NCBI GenBank assembly: GCA_014879445.1
Contig: JACSSC010000014.1
Coordinates: forward strand, 1-39,842
Direction of reading: 5' to 3'
Source of the DNA: Candidatus Competibacteraceae bacterium
GTDB taxonomy: Bacteria; Bacteroidota; Bacteroidia; CAIKAF01
Length of the DNA stretch: 39,842 nucleotides
The notes under the pieces are model-generated. The model had not been told where the DNA came from, ran no database searches, and was given only the letters and a program-made list of their open reading frames with translations. This document shows, piece by piece, positions 23,164 through 30,958 of this stretch. The position numbers were made by a program, and so were the translations under genes. Numbering within the stretch: the first letter of the stretch is position 1; the number at the start of each line of letters is the position of its first letter.

Positions 23164-24978
23164 TTATCTTACTTTAATCAAAGGTACATACATGCGAATC
23201 TGCTTAAGCTGATCGGTAACCGGCCATGAACCTAGCTTCGATGAAGAGGGGTAGTCGGGCAAAGCCGGTAATAAATCAAGAAGCGCTTTGAGATAACTCG
23301 CTTTAATTGCAAAGGCAACATTGTCGGCATAAAACAACTTGGCATTGATAATACCTAATATATTCCCTTGATAATCAAATAGTGGACCACCGCTATTGCC
23401 CGGCTGTACCGGTGTTGACACCTGGTACGCACTAATCATTCCCTCGCTTCCTGTACGTGCATTGATGGTACCTTCCGTAAATTTCAACTCTGTGCCCAAA
23501 GATGAAAAAGCCAATGGATACCCCAACGCATATACTGCCGTTCCTACATCTGCTAAATCTGTTTTCAAACTATATGGAATGGCCGGCAATGGTACATATG
23601 CGCTATCGCTTATGCGTAATATCGCTAAATCATTAGCTTTATCCTGCAAAAATACTTCACATACATAGGTCATCGTATTCCCGTCACGAATCAACTCCAC
23701 TTCTACCTCATTGGCTTTATCCACCACGTGCTGATTGGTAACAATATATCCTTCGGTTGAAACAAAGAACCCACTTCCCGTACTTCTCCAGACATTTTTT
23801 CGACGACGACTTGTATAATTAGGCGACAAAAAAGGCGCATCCGTCTCCTCTACCGTCGAAAATGATATAAAATATACTTCAGACCTTGCATCAGCCACAA
23901 AACCAATTTGACCTCCTGCATTGCCTGGCGCCGGCTTGTGATGAACCTTCGAAAAACCTATATAATATTCAATAGAATCATTACGTCGTGTAAGACCTAT
24001 ATAATGACTACTCTCTTGATCATCGTATAAGGCCGCAACACCCGTTTTATACACCTGCTCAATACCCTTTTGCATACTCCCAATTTTGTAATAGCCATTA
24101 TCTGCCAATCGGATAAACTCATAATTTTCATCATCTACAAAAGCCCACACTAAGCCATGTGTTGCATTCGGAGAAGTTTTACGAGTTATAAATGAAATAT
24201 CTACATCAAAATTCCCAGATGTATTAATAGGATGCTGAACCACTCTGATTCCTTCTTGATTCTTTGTTTTAAGCAAATATCCTTCCGGCTCCATGGATGA
24301 AGTAGCGTTTTTATCTTTTGTCAAAGGCCAGTTTGACACATCCGTTGCTTCGGCCATATCATATGTTAAATATGAATGCCAATCTATGGCAAAATCTGAA
24401 TATCGCTCTTTTTTCGTATTTGGATTTTTCTTGCTTATTTTTTTGCTTGCAAACTGCTGTGAAAAAACGCGGGTACAAACCCCAAATTCGTCACAAAAAA
24501 CAGATTCATTCCCAACCAACATCCCTTCATTATATACTGCATAATTTATCAACTCACCGTTTTCGTACCACGCCACCGTTAAACCATGTAATTGGCCATT
24601 TTTATATCTTGTTTCCGACTCCAATCCACCATTTTCATACCATGTTTTGTATGTGCCATGTTGTTTATTACTATTAAAATTTCCCTGCGCCGACTTATTA
24701 CCATTTTTATAATACCAGGTACACAATCCCTCTTTACGACTATTCGCTCCTCCTTTATCAATATATGAAAACCGCCCCTCCCATTGCAACTCCCCACTCA
24801 CAAAATAATCTCTTACTACACCCACCGGAATGCCTTTATCATCATAGCTGATGAGACGATAATAGGATGCCGACAAAGAGTCACACGGACGCCATCGCTC
24901 ATCAAAAAATTCTTTTTTTGCTTGCCCAAACAACCCTATTGACAAGACATACAAGACACTTAAGAAAAGATTTTTCAT
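23164..24978 (-). CDS. Secreted MORN-repeat/trypsin-like serine protease fusion
   Basis: The 604-aa exported protein starts with a Sec signal peptide (MKNLFLSVLYVLSIGLFGQA). Residues about 35-165 hold five or so MORN-type repeats (WYYKNGNK, GTYKTWYENGG, HGLTVAWYENGE). A middle beta-rich region (about 225-385) resembles LamG/3-keto-disaccharide-hydrolase-like modules (IRLADNGYYKIG). A C-terminal trypsin-like domain carries an intact triad, H417 (VTNQHVV), D450 (NDLAIL) and S529 (QPGNSGGPL), of the HtrA type. No PDZ domain follows, unlike the DegP homologue at 34807. The protein probably acts in the periplasm or outer surface. The combination of MORN repeats and protease is uncommon. It is divergent from folC, 121 bp away. 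Confidence 0.85.
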   Translation of the reverse strand: MKNLFLSVLYVLSIGLFGQAKKEFFDERWRPCDSLSASYYRLISYDDKGIPVGVVRDYFVSGELQWEGRFSYIDKGGANSRKEGLCTWYYKNGNKSAQGNFNSNKQHGTYKTWYENGGLESETRYKNGQLHGLTVAWYENGELINYAVYNEGMLVGNESVFCDEFGVCTRVFSQQFASKKISKKNPNTKKERYSDFAIDWHSYLTYDMAEATDVSNWPLTKDKNATSSMEPEGYLLKTKNQEGIRVVQHPINTSGNFDVDISFITRKTSPNATHGLVWAFVDDENYEFIRLADNGYYKIGSMQKGIEQVYKTGVAALYDDQESSHYIGLTRRNDSIEYYIGFSKVHHKPAPGNAGGQIGFVADARSEVYFISFSTVEETDAPFLSPNYTSRRRKNVWRSTGSGFFVSTEGYIVTNQHVVDKANEVEVELIRDGNTMTYVCEVFLQDKANDLAILRISDSAYVPLPAIPYSLKTDLADVGTAVYALGYPLAFSSLGTELKFTEGTINARTGSEGMISAYQVSTPVQPGNSGGPLFDYQGNILGIINAKLFYADNVAFAIKASYLKALLDLLPALPDYPSSSKLGSWPVTDQLKQIRMYVPLIKVR

Positions 24979-25064
24979 GGGTTGAATGTATAACTATTTT
25001 ATCAATAACACAAATCGCCAAAACTTATTATTTTCTCCTCCTAAAAATATTAATCATTTTATGA

Positions 25065-25094
25065 TTGGGCAAACAAACATACTTTATACTTTTG
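25065..25094 (+). promoter_or_regulatory. folC promoter (near-leaderless)
   Basis: TTG (25065-25067), 19 nt, then TACTTTTG (25087-25094) is an exact TTG-N19-TAnnTTTG promoter. The -7 element ends 5 nt before ATG 25100, so transcription should start at or within a few bases of the start codon. Confidence 0.7.
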
Positions 25095-25099
25095 TCGTC

Positions 25100-26428
25100 A
25101 TGACATATCAAGATGCCCTCGATTATTTGCTGAACACATTACCCATGTTTCAAAATATAGGCGCTCCGGCTTACAAAAAAGATATGGGTAATATTCATAA
25201 AATCTGCCAATACCTGAATAACCCTCAACAACATTTTAAATCCATTCATGTTGCCGGCACCAATGGAAAGGGATCAACCTCTCATTTTCTTGCATCCATA
25301 TTGCATGAACATGGGCTTAAAACCGGTCTTTATACCTCTCCCCACTTAATCCGTTTTAATGAACGAATCAAATGCAACGGCATTGAAATTACTCCCGATT
25401 TTGTAACTCAATTTGTTGAAAAACATATTTCATATTTTAAAACACTGGATGCATCCTTTTTCGAAATATCTGTGGCTATGGCTTTTTCATATTTCGCTGA
25501 AAAAAAAGTGGATATCGCCGTTATTGAAACCGGTATGGGCGGACGACTTGATTCAACGAACATTCTGACCCCAACATTAAGCGTCATCACTCAAATTGGA
25601 TGGGATCATAGCCAGTTTTTAGGAAATTCTCTTAAAGAAATTGCTGCTGAAAAAGCCGGTATCATCAAGAAAAAAACACCTGTCGTTATTTTCGAAAGAC
25701 AGGAAGATGTTCAAGACGTTTTCATGCAAAAAGCAAATCTCGAAGATGCTCCCTGCCTATTTGCTGATGACGTATATGAACTTCAATCATACCAAATCAT
25801 TACCGAAGATAATACACCTTATTTGCAAGCAGAATTTCTGCACTGGATAACTGATGAGAAAATTAATGTTGTTTCCGGCCTGACCGGATTATATCAACTT
25901 CGTAATCTGGCAGGTGTTTTAACGGTTGTAGATGAATTGGAAGAAAACGAAATCGTTTGTATTGATAGAGATGCTGTGCTTGGCGGAATTAAAAATGTGA
26001 TACTCAATACAAAGCTTATGGGAAGGTGGCAACAGGTGCACCAGCAACCTGCAATTGTGTTGGATATTGCTCATAACGAACCTGGCCTGAAAGCTGTTTG
26101 GGAACAGTTACAATCCGTATCATACCAAAAACTACGAATGGTGGTAAGTGTTGTAAAGGATAAAGATATAGACGCAATGTTGGCTTTGTTACCCAAAGAA
26201 GCCAAATACTATTTTACACAATCATCTGTCCTTCGATCTTTGGATGAAAAATCGCTTCAAGAAAAAGCCAAATCATTTGATCTAATCGGTCATTCATACC
26301 ACAATCCGTCGCTGGCTCTATCAGCTGCACTCAATGAGTCGCATCCTGAAGACATCATTCTTGTTTGTGGTAGTGCTTTTGTAGTGGGTGATATTTTACA
26401 AAATCCACCTAATTTTTTGGCAATTTAA
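25100..26428 (+). CDS. folC: Bifunctional folylpolyglutamate synthase / dihydrofolate synthase
   Basis: This 442-aa cytoplasmic ligase adds glutamate to dihydropteroate and to folates, using ATP. The Mur-ligase-type P-loop VAGTNGKGSTSHFL is at about 51-64. TSPHLIRFNERI follows near 80, then EISVAMAFSYFAEKKVDIAVIETGMGGRLDSTN (Walker B/omega loop) and the lysine-rich EKAGIIKK (carbamylated-lysine region). LDIAHNEPG and the C-terminal VCGSAFVVGDIL segment complete the family pattern. ATG 25100 is chosen over in-frame ATGs at 24986 and 25061 because the conserved start (MTYQDALDYL) and the promoter both point to it; either upstream start would lie before the promoter's -7 box. tRNA-Val follows closely downstream. 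Confidence 0.95.
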   Translation: MTYQDALDYLLNTLPMFQNIGAPAYKKDMGNIHKICQYLNNPQQHFKSIHVAGTNGKGSTSHFLASILHEHGLKTGLYTSPHLIRFNERIKCNGIEITPDFVTQFVEKHISYFKTLDASFFEISVAMAFSYFAEKKVDIAVIETGMGGRLDSTNILTPTLSVITQIGWDHSQFLGNSLKEIAAEKAGIIKKKTPVVIFERQEDVQDVFMQKANLEDAPCLFADDVYELQSYQIITEDNTPYLQAEFLHWITDEKINVVSGLTGLYQLRNLAGVLTVVDELEENEIVCIDRDAVLGGIKNVILNTKLMGRWQQVHQQPAIVLDIAHNEPGLKAVWEQLQSVSYQKLRMVVSVVKDKDIDAMLALLPKEAKYYFTQSSVLRSLDEKSLQEKAKSFDLIGHSYHNPSLALSAALNESHPEDIILVCGSAFVVGDILQNPPNFLAI

Positions 26429-26446
26429 AATTTGACTGTATATTTG
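26417..26446 (+). promoter_or_regulatory. tRNA-Val promoter overlapping the folC stop
   Basis: TTG (26417-26419), 19 nt, then TATATTTG (26439-26446) matches the TTG-N19-TAnnTTTG consensus exactly. It covers the folC TAA (26426-26428). Transcription would start near 26453, giving a leader of about 130 nt that includes both tRNA-fragment repeats. Confidence 0.7.
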
Positions 26447-26480
26447 CACTCCCAATTCTTTGAATCATTCATTTATTAGT

Positions 26481-26594
26481 GGTTCAGAGCATCTGCTTCA
26501 AATGCAGTGCAGACATATTGGGGAGCATATCCGCCTTTGGCGGATGGTTCAGAGCATCTGCTTCAAATGCAGTGCAGACATATTGGGGAGCATA
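26481..26594 (+). repeat. Two 49-bp direct repeats made of tRNA-Val fragments
   Basis: Bases 26481-26529 and 26546-26594 are identical over 49 bp, period 65. Each copy has the tRNA-Val D-loop to anticodon-stem stretch (GGTTCAGAGCATCTGC), then an altered anticodon loop (TTCAAAT), GCAG, a short linker, and GGGGAGCATA, the tRNA 5' end. Between the copies the hairpin TCCGCCTTTGGCGGAT replaces the 8-bp GCTCAGCT of the real gene. The last copy runs into the true tRNA at 26586. No T-arm or 3' acceptor strand is present in the repeats, so they cannot be functional tRNAs. Confidence 0.9.
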
Positions 26595-26663
26595 GCTCAG
26601 CTGGTTCAGAGCATCTGCCTTACAAGCAGAGGGTCACAGGTTCGAATCCTGTTGCTCCCACCA
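26586..26663 (+). tRNA. tRNA-Val (anticodon UAC)
   Basis: The full cloverleaf is visible: acceptor arms GGGAGCA (26586-26592) and TGCTCCC (26653-26659), discriminator A, encoded CCA (26661-26663), D-arm with GCTCAGCTGGTTCAGAGC, anticodon stem TCTGC/GCAGA with loop CTTACAA (anticodon TAC at 26621-26623), and T-arm ACAGGTTCGAATCCTGT. It decodes GUN valine codons. A strong promoter (26417-26446) and a strong terminator (26672-26707) frame it as a single-tRNA transcript. Confidence 0.97.
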
Positions 26664-26671
26664 ATAAAATC

Positions 26672-26707
26672 AAAAAACCTCCGCTGCTTGGCGGAGGTTT
26701 TTTTTTT
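26672..26707 (+). terminator. Intrinsic terminator of tRNA-Val
   Basis: CCTCCGC (26678-26684) and GCGGAGG (26691-26697) form a 7-bp GC-rich stem with a 6-nt loop, preceded by six A and followed by ten T. It should stop the tRNA transcript efficiently. Confidence 0.93.
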
Positions 26708-26834
26708 CATCAACGAGGTGCAGGATGTTATATAATTGACTCTTCAAATGAAGCATATACCAACACTTATTATTTCAGCCAATTGGTGAGTAAAATGTGA
26801 ATAACTTTATACCTCAGGCGCTGATGAAAAATAA

Positions 26835-26842
26835 TATATTTG
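26835..26842 (+). promoter_or_regulatory. -7 element before dnaN
   Basis: TATATTTG (TAnnTTTG) ends 17 nt before the dnaN ATG at 26860. No TTG is found at the proper upstream spacing. It supports ATG 26860 over the in-frame upstream starts. Confidence 0.45.
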
Positions 26843-26859
26843 TTCAAAATTATGAATCC

Positions 26860-27990
26860 ATGAATTTTGCAATCACTAGTAAAACGCTGCTTCAGCAGTT
26901 GCAGGTAATAGGCGGAATAATCAGCAATAACAGCACAGTTCCTATTCTCAACGATTTCTTATTTGAAGCAGGAGAGGATGGTTTAACCATTTACGGTTCC
27001 GACTTAGAATCATCTTTTTCAGCACGGGTCGGTTCCGACCAAGTTAATGTAAAAAAAGACGGCAGCATTGCCATTCCTGCCAAACTCCTTTTAGATACGA
27101 TGAAAACATTTGCCGACATGCCGCTTGTTTTTACCGTTGATGCCAAAACAAATGGAATTGTAATATCTTCCGAAACAGGAAAATACAAGCTTAGTGGGCA
27201 CAACCCTGCTGATTTTCCTCGAATGCCGGAGATTGCGACTGAAAACAAAATGGCTGTTGACTCAATGACCTTGGCGCATGCGATTAACAAAACCATTTTT
27301 GCTACCGGTAATGATGATATCCGTCCTGTCATGTCGGGTGTATTATTTGAAATGTCGCCTACCGGCTGCAATTTTGTTGCCACCGATGCGCACAAATTGG
27401 TACGATATCATCGAAAGGATGTAACATCCTCAGGCAATGGCTCCATCGTTTTGCCTAAAAAACCTCTCAATCTGTTAAAAAACATTCTACTTTCTTATGA
27501 TACGCCTGTCGATGTATCATACAACGACACGAATGTATCTTTTTCCTTTGAAAACTACCGTGTTGTCAGTCGCCTTATTGATGGCAAGTTTCCTAATTAC
27601 GAAGCCGTATTCCCCAAAAACAATCCCAACCGTCTCATGGTTGACAAAACGCCTTTGCTAAATGCCATTCGTCGTGTTAGTATTTTCTCTAACAAAACGA
27701 CTTATCAAGTTCGTCTCAAAATTGCCGGCAGTGATTTACAGATTATGGCCGAGGACCTTGATTTTGCCAATGAAGCATTTGAACGTCTAACTTGTCAATA
27801 CGACGGTGATGACCTCGAAATTGGATTCAACTCACGTTTCCTGATTGAAATGATTCAAAATATTGACAGCGAAAATGTCGTGTTTGAATTGAGTGAACCC
27901 AATCGTGCAGGTATTGTCAAACCCGGTACTTTTGATGCTGAAGTGGAAGATATCACCATGCTGGTGATGCCCATCATGCTAAACCATTAA
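26860..27990 (+). CDS. dnaN: DNA polymerase III subunit beta (sliding clamp)
   Basis: This 376-aa protein is the ring-shaped processivity clamp of the replicative polymerase. It starts MNFAITSKTLLQQLQVIGGIISNNSTVPIL, the usual N-terminal domain pattern, and goes on through TDAHKLVRY and the C-terminal MLVMPIMLN, the conserved end of the clamp that forms part of the partner-binding pocket. Length is normal. ATG 26860 is chosen because the conserved sequence begins there and the -7 element lies just upstream; a GTG at 26797 would be needed for the longer form. No dnaA or recF is adjacent, so this is not a canonical origin region. Confidence 0.96.
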   Translation: MNFAITSKTLLQQLQVIGGIISNNSTVPILNDFLFEAGEDGLTIYGSDLESSFSARVGSDQVNVKKDGSIAIPAKLLLDTMKTFADMPLVFTVDAKTNGIVISSETGKYKLSGHNPADFPRMPEIATENKMAVDSMTLAHAINKTIFATGNDDIRPVMSGVLFEMSPTGCNFVATDAHKLVRYHRKDVTSSGNGSIVLPKKPLNLLKNILLSYDTPVDVSYNDTNVSFSFENYRVVSRLIDGKFPNYEAVFPKNNPNRLMVDKTPLLNAIRRVSIFSNKTTYQVRLKIAGSDLQIMAEDLDFANEAFERLTCQYDGDDLEIGFNSRFLIEMIQNIDSENVVFELSEPNRAGIVKPGTFDAEVEDITMLVMPIMLNH

Positions 27991-28014
27991 TTTAGTCAAC
28001 ATACATTTTTATCA

Positions 28015-28695
28015 TCAGGGCGTATGCGGTATCATAAATGCATACTGTATCAGATTGGCTCCCATGCGTAATGCTTTCAGTCGGGTTTCTTCTGAGTTTT
28101 TATGTACTTCGGCGTCTTCCCATCCATCACCTAAATCACATTCGTAATCATAGAATACTACCAGCCGACCATTGTGAACAATACCAAATCCCTGTGCTGG
28201 CTTGTTGTCATGTTCGTGAATCTTGGGTAATCCATTAGGAAAATCAAACTTTTGATGGTAAATGGGATGTTGTGTCGGCAACTGAATCCATTCAGCATCA
28301 GGCAACACTTTCTTCATTTCTCTACGCACGTATGGATCCATTCCATAGTTGTCTGAAATATGCAAAAACCCACCACCCAAAAGATATTTTCTTAAGTTCA
28401 ACGCCTCTTGCACTGTAAAAAACACGTTACCATGGCCGGTCATATGAACAAAAGGATACAAAAACAAAGATTCACTTCCGGGTTCAACTACTACTGGATC
28501 AACATCTATGCGTGTACGCAATTCCTGGTTACAAAAACGAGCCAAGTTAGGAAGTGAGGTAGGGTTGGCGTACCAATCACCACCACCGCCAAATTTTAAC
28601 AACGCCAACTTTATTGTGTTCTGCCCTGTTGATGTGAGTGAAATAATCACCAACCATGTAGTACACACTATACGTATCCATAGGTTTTGCTTCAT
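28015..28695 (-). CDS. DUF4159-domain exported protein
   Basis: The 226-aa protein has a signal peptide (MKQNLWIRIVCTTWLVIISLTSTGQ) and then LLKFGGGGDWYANPTSLPNLARFCN, the characteristic start of DUF4159. The rest follows the family (FLYPFVHMTGHGNVFF, GGGFLHISDNYG, DGWEDAEVHKNSEETRLKALRMGANL). Members often occur next to AAA/vWA (MoxR/BatA-like) operons and their role is unknown; that context is absent here. ATG 28695 is used, since the signal peptide begins there, rather than the longer 28740 start. It lies 60 bp downstream of gcvT on the same strand and is probably in one transcript with it. It faces dnaN tail to tail. Confidence 0.85.
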   Translation of the reverse strand: MKQNLWIRIVCTTWLVIISLTSTGQNTIKLALLKFGGGGDWYANPTSLPNLARFCNQELRTRIDVDPVVVEPGSESLFLYPFVHMTGHGNVFFTVQEALNLRKYLLGGGFLHISDNYGMDPYVRREMKKVLPDAEWIQLPTQHPIYHQKFDFPNGLPKIHEHDNKPAQGFGIVHNGRLVVFYDYECDLGDGWEDAEVHKNSEETRLKALRMGANLIQYAFMIPHTP

Positions 28696-28755
28696 GCTAA
28701 TCCAATAACGCCATTGCATACTTTTGATTGTATAAGTCAACGGCAGTGATATGAT

Positions 28756-29841
28756 TTATTTTGATAGAAAAGGTGTTTTTACTACACGAGCTTTGAGTTT
28801 TTTATCTCGTATCTCGATGCATATCTCTGTTCCAATTGCCGAAAACGATGTTTGAACATATCCCATGCCAATGGCTTTGCCTAAGGTAGGTGATTGCGTG
28901 CCGGATCTAACATCTCCAATTATTTCGTCTGATGCTGAAAAAATACGATATCCTTTGCGGGGTATTCCTTTATCAATCATTTCGAACCCGACTAGCTTTC
29001 GACTTACACCCTGCTCTTTTTGTTTTAGTAATGAGGTTTTATTGATAAAGTCCTTATTAAATTTTGTTATCCAACCCAATCCGGCCTCAATGGGTGAGGT
29101 TTCATCATCAATATCATTCCCGTACAAACAAAAACCCATTTCAAGTCGTAAAGTATCACGTGCTCCCAAACCGGCAGGTTGCAATCCATGCGATTGGCCC
29201 GATTTGATGATGGCATGCCATGCTTCAACGGCTAATTCGTTGGGTACATAAATCTCAAATCCGCCGGCACCTGTATATCCTGTATTTGAAAAAATGACAT
29301 TGTCGTATTCCAAAAATCGCCCTGTTGTAAAATGATAATACGGAATATCTGCCAGCGATACCGATGTCAATGGCTGAAGAATTTCGATGGCTTTAGGCCC
29401 TTGCAACGCAAGCAAAGATGTTTTGTCGGATGCATCGTGTAAATTTACACCAAATGCAGTATTGTGCTTTTGCAGCCATTGCTTATCTTTCGACATATTG
29501 GAAGCATTCACAACCAACATATACTTTTCAATACCAAAACAATAAACCAACAAATCATCTACAATTCCTCCATGTTCGTTAGGCAAACAACTGTATTGCA
29601 CCTGTCCGGGCTGTAATTTGGATACATCATTGCTGGTTACATATTGCAAAAAAGCAAGAGATTGTGGTCCTTCAACCCAAAATTCGCCCATATGTGATAC
29701 ATCAAAAAGTCCTGCATGATTCCTTACTGCATGATGCTCTTCAAGCAAGTTCTTATATTGTATTGGCATATAATATCCGGCAAATTCAACCATTTTAGCG
29801 CCGAGTGCCTGGTGTACTGATGTTAATGCTGTGTGATTCAT
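28756..29841 (-). CDS. gcvT: Glycine cleavage system T protein (aminomethyltransferase)
   Basis: The 361-aa folate-dependent enzyme takes the aminomethyl group from the H protein to tetrahydrofolate, releasing ammonia. Family features: [13 protein letters not shown] near residue 17, [18 protein letters not shown] near 38, [12 protein letters not shown] near 188, the folate/catalytic [33 protein letters not shown] and a C-terminal [21 protein letters not shown]. Length is standard. ATG 29841 ([16 protein letters not shown]) is preferred over an in-frame start at 29865. gcvP and gcvH are not in this window, as is common in Bacteroidota. Confidence 0.95.
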   Translation of the reverse strand: MNHTALTSVHQALGAKMVEFAGYYMPIQYKNLLEEHHAVRNHAGLFDVSHMGEFWVEGPQSLAFLQYVTSNDVSKLQPGQVQYSCLPNEHGGIVDDLLVYCFGIEKYMLVVNASNMSKDKQWLQKHNTAFGVNLHDASDKTSLLALQGPKAIEILQPLTSVSLADIPYYHFTTGRFLEYDNVIFSNTGYTGAGGFEIYVPNELAVEAWHAIIKSGQSHGLQPAGLGARDTLRLEMGFCLYGNDIDDETSPIEAGLGWITKFNKDFINKTSLLKQKEQGVSRKLVGFEMIDKGIPRKGYRIFSASDEIIGDVRSGTQSPTLGKAIGMGYVQTSFSAIGTEICIEIRDKKLKARVVKTPFLSK

Positions 29842-29920
29842 CTTCCCCAATTTTAATTTCATCACAAATGAACAGTATTTTTTTTTAACTCACAACCAAT
29901 TTGCATTCATTATATAATGA

Positions 29921-29948
29921 AAAAAACCCCTGTCAGCAAACAGGGGTT
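29921..29948 (-). terminator. Intrinsic terminator of the DUF4476 gene
   Basis: AACCCCTGT (29925-29933) and ACAGGGGTT (29940-29948) form a 9-bp stem with a 6-nt loop. On the minus strand it is followed by a run of seven T. It lies 21 bp after the DUF4476 stop. Confidence 0.9.
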
Positions 29949-29969
29949 CTGATGGTTAAAAAAAATGTT

Positions 29970-30896
29970 TTAGCGTGGGTTTTGTCGGATATAAAGATTC
30001 AATTCTTCAATGCTTGACTCAAATGTGAATGCATCGTTTAATTGATAATAGTTGCTGGGATCGGTTGATCTTCGATATGCATATTTGGCAAAGTCAAGTT
30101 TTGATTCTTCAAATGTGAACAATTGCATAATCTCTTTGATTTGTTTTGATGATAAACAATTGGCATCAACCACCTGCTTGGCAACCGTAAGCTTAGTATC
30201 CTCAAATGATTTGCCTGAAATAGATGCTTTGGCAGCATTAAAATCAGAACCCGACATCGCATATACACAGCCGGTTTGGGGCTGAACATTACCTGTTTCG
30301 TTAGTGGTTGTGGTTGTGGTGGTTGTATATGTAGTAGTAGTCGTACCAGTCATTTGTGTATTGTCGGTGATGGAGACATTCATTGAAACGCCGCCCACAT
30401 TCACATTAGCTCCAACATTATTAGGAGATTCATTGATGGTGGTGGTCATGGTGGTCGTAGTGGTGGAAGTGGTAGCACCACGCACAACATTTCCATCATT
30501 AGGTGGTACCTGATTATGATTGTAGGAGGTTTGCCCTGATGTGTTAACCGGCGTTTGTGCTATCGGCGTTTGATTGAAATATAGCAAAACATATTCTCCC
30601 TTCTTGTTCTTTTTGATAATATACGTTATCTCTTCACCCATAGCCAACATCACGTTTTTATCAATGTCGGGAATATTCGTATTGTCAAAAATTATTTTTA
30701 CCTTAAATGCATCAGAGCGCAAATCGGTAACACGAATATTGGTTTCAGGATTGTCGTTGATGCGTAACGCATTCATCACAACAGTAAATTTTTCGCCTTG
30801 TTCGGAAAAGAACACCACATTAGCTGTTTGAGCAACAACATGAGCAGAAACAAAAACGCTGGCAAGTAATAATAATAAGTGTAATTTGATTTTCAT
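29970..30896 (-). CDS. Exported DUF4476 protein with Thr-rich linker
   Basis: The 308-aa protein begins with a Sec signal peptide (MKIKLHLLLLLASVFVSAHVVAQ). An N-terminal beta-rich domain (about 25-110, VVFFSEQGEKFTVVMN...) is followed by a linker (about 112-205) with two Thr tracts (TTSTTTTTMTTT and TTTTTYTTTTTTTT), and a C-terminal all-helical DUF4476 domain (about 212-306: MSGSDFNAAKASISGKSFEDTKLTVAKQVV...LTFEESKLDFAKYAY...). DUF4476 proteins are common in Bacteroidota and uncharacterised. The Thr-rich part is probably a flexible, possibly O-glycosylated spacer, which is inference. It is 62 bp downstream of sppA and may share its mRNA. Confidence 0.85.
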   Translation of the reverse strand: MKIKLHLLLLLASVFVSAHVVAQTANVVFFSEQGEKFTVVMNALRINDNPETNIRVTDLRSDAFKVKIIFDNTNIPDIDKNVMLAMGEEITYIIKKNKKGEYVLLYFNQTPIAQTPVNTSGQTSYNHNQVPPNDGNVVRGATTSTTTTTMTTTINESPNNVGANVNVGGVSMNVSITDNTQMTGTTTTTYTTTTTTTTNETGNVQPQTGCVYAMSGSDFNAAKASISGKSFEDTKLTVAKQVVDANCLSSKQIKEIMQLFTFEESKLDFAKYAYRRSTDPSNYYQLNDAFTFESSIEELNLYIRQNPR

Positions 30897-30958
30897 AAGT
30901 ATATATATATTAAGTAAACAATTCGCGATGATGTAAACAAGAGTTATGCCAAAGAGAA

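Noticed and set aside
26481-26594. CRISPR-like repeat array
   Set aside because: Only two repeats with one 16-bp spacer that is itself a hairpin, no cas genes in the window, and the repeat sequence is plainly derived from the adjacent tRNA-Val.
26860-27990. Replication origin next to dnaN
   Set aside because: No dnaA, no run of DnaA boxes and no AT-rich unwinding element seen around it; dnaN is often away from the origin in Bacteroidota.
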